From Desulfosporosinus sp. (GTDB lineage Bacteria > Bacillota > Desulfitobacteriia > Desulfitobacteriales > Desulfitobacteriaceae), in assembly GCA_003132105.1 (NCBI GenBank), contig PKWS01000365.1:1717-8177 (forward strand): a DNA stretch of 6,461 nt, in the 5' to 3' direction. Position numbers and translations under genes: made by a program. Below, one piece after another: positions 5,518 to 6,461 of the stretch (the stretch's first letter is position 1; each line of letters starts with the position of its first letter). The notes under the pieces were generated by a model. The model saw only the letters and a list, made by a program, of their open reading frames with translations, searched no databases and was not told where the DNA came from.

Positions 5518-6461
5518 GTGACACAGGAAGTCGTATTGGTTTTGGATTTTGGAGGACAGTACAATCAACTTATTGCTCGCCGTGTGAGGGAAGCCCATGT
5601 GTATTCGGAAATGGTTTCTTATAAAATATCGATTGAGGAAATTCGGGCTCGCAAGCCAAAGGGCATTATCTTTTCGGGTGGACCAGCAAGTGTCAATCAA
5701 CTGAATGCTCCTGAAGTGGACCCAGAAATTTATAACTTAGGGATTCCCATACTGGGGATTTGCTATGGGATGCAGCTGATGACTGTACAATTAGGGGGAA
5801 GCGTAGAACATCCCGATGCTAGCGAGTATGGGAAAGCAATGCTGACGGTTGATATTACAACAGACCTGTGGAAAGACTTGGGTGGAGAGCGCCCGTGTTG
5901 GATGAGCCACGGTGATTCTGTACACAAATTACCTGAGGGCTTTGTGGTCGCTGCCCATACTTGGAATACTCCAATTGCAGCCATGATGGATGAAAAACGA
6001 CATTTTTATGGTGTTCAGTTTCATCCTGAAGTGAAACATACCCCAGATGGGCAAGCAATGTTAGAAAAATTTCTTTTCGATATTTGTAAATGTGTTGGGG
6101 ACTGGACTATGGAGTCCTTTATCGAGTTGCAAGTGGCAGAGATCCGTGCCAAGGTTGGAAAGAAACATGTCCTTTGTGCTTTGAGCGGTGGAGTAGATTC
6201 TTCGGTAGCTGCAGCTTTGGTGCACCGGGCAGTGGGGGATCAATTGACTTGCGTCTTTGTTGACCATGGATTCATGCGTAAAAATGAGGCAGAGCAGGTT
6301 AGAAAAATTTTTGCAGAACAGTTCCAACTGAATCTGGTGTTTGTGGATGTCCATGAACGTTTTATGCAAAAGCTACAAGGTGTATCCGATCCTGAAATGA
6401 AACGCAAAGCAATTGGCAATGAGTTTATCCGCGTCTTTGAAGTTGAGGCCTTAAAACTTGG
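5518..6461 (+). CDS. guaA: GMP synthase (glutamine-hydrolysing), 3' end cut by window edge
   Basis: About 314 of the usual 510-525 residues are present, and the frame is open to the window end. The enzyme converts XMP, ATP and glutamine to GMP, the last step of de novo guanine nucleotide synthesis. The N-terminal class I glutamine amidotransferase domain (residues 1-195) opens with VLVLDFGGQYNQLIARRVRE. It contains the nucleophile Cys82 in GICYGMQL and the His169/Glu171 pair in GVQFHPEVKHT. The ATP-pyrophosphatase domain begins near residue 200; its PP-loop SGGVDSS is at 223-229, followed by FVDHGFMRKNEAEQV. The start is the GTG at 5518, since the upstream ATG codons at 5502 and 5508 are out of frame. 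The ribosome binding site is modest (GGTGAT at 5504-5509, or AGG at 5498-5500). It sits behind hpt and probably shares its promoter. Confidence 0.96.
   Translation, partial: MTQEVVLVLDFGGQYNQLIARRVREAHVYSEMVSYKISIEEIRARKPKGIIFSGGPASVNQLNAPEVDPEIYNLGIPILGICYGMQLMTVQLGGSVEHPDASEYGKAMLTVDITTDLWKDLGGERPCWMSHGDSVHKLPEGFVVAAHTWNTPIAAMMDEKRHFYGVQFHPEVKHTPDGQAMLEKFLFDICKCVGDWTMESFIELQVAEIRAKVGKKHVLCALSGGVDSSVAAALVHRAVGDQLTCVFVDHGFMRKNEAEQVRKIFAEQFQLNLVFVDVHERFMQKLQGVSDPEMKRKAIGNEFIRVFEVEALKL

Noticed and set aside
5461..6369. Minus-strand open frames opposite guaA
   Set aside because: They are antisense to a clearly conserved enzyme gene and encode no recognisable motifs.

Overview
The window looks like a piece of chromosome from a low-GC, anaerobic, Gram-positive bacterium. 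A Desulfosporosinus/Desulfitobacterium-like member of the Peptococcaceae is my best guess. The guess rests on A+T-rich codon use, strong G-rich Shine-Dalgarno sites, a Firmicutes-type lipoprotein signal, adjacent hpt and guaA, and a large soluble histidine kinase. No database search was possible, so the assignment is an inference. All supported genes lie on the + strand.

Left block (1-3714), signalling. It opens with the 3' end of an unrecognised gene (2-274). Next is a single-domain KaiC-like RecA-superfamily ATPase (322-993, TTG start, intact Walker A and B). Directly after its stop lies a broken remnant of a second KaiC-family ATPase (about 999-1465). The remnant has lost its P-loop half and carries a one-base frameshift near 1137-1144. 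It is followed by a 739-residue soluble histidine kinase (1495-3714). In order, the kinase has a cysteine-rich N-terminus, a GAF-like region, a PAS-like domain, HisKA, HATPase_c and a degenerate receiver-like tail in which the phospho-acceptor position is Glu. The likely theme is a KaiC-like ATPase working with a cytoplasmic kinase; the cognate response regulator is not in the window.

Middle block (3715-4840), envelope proteins. A small SmpA/DUF3862-like lipoprotein (3740-4069) probably ends early. It is followed by a 220-residue membrane-anchored, probably extracytoplasmic protein (4103-4765) that may have a LolA/LppX-like fold. A long A+T-rich hairpin (4780-4837) closes this block and probably ends transcription.

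Right block (4841-6461), purine nucleotide metabolism. A candidate extended -10 promoter precedes hpt (hypoxanthine/guanine phosphoribosyltransferase, 4948-5490). After 27 bases comes guaA (GMP synthase, GTG start at 5518), which runs off the right edge with the amidotransferase domain and the start of the ATP-pyrophosphatase domain present. The two enzymes make GMP by salvage and by de novo synthesis and are likely co-transcribed.

The parts most worth a second look are the KaiC-ATPase/remnant/kinase cluster, the pseudo-receiver tail and the cysteine cluster of the kinase. No RNA genes, CRISPR arrays, insertion sequences or riboswitches were seen.
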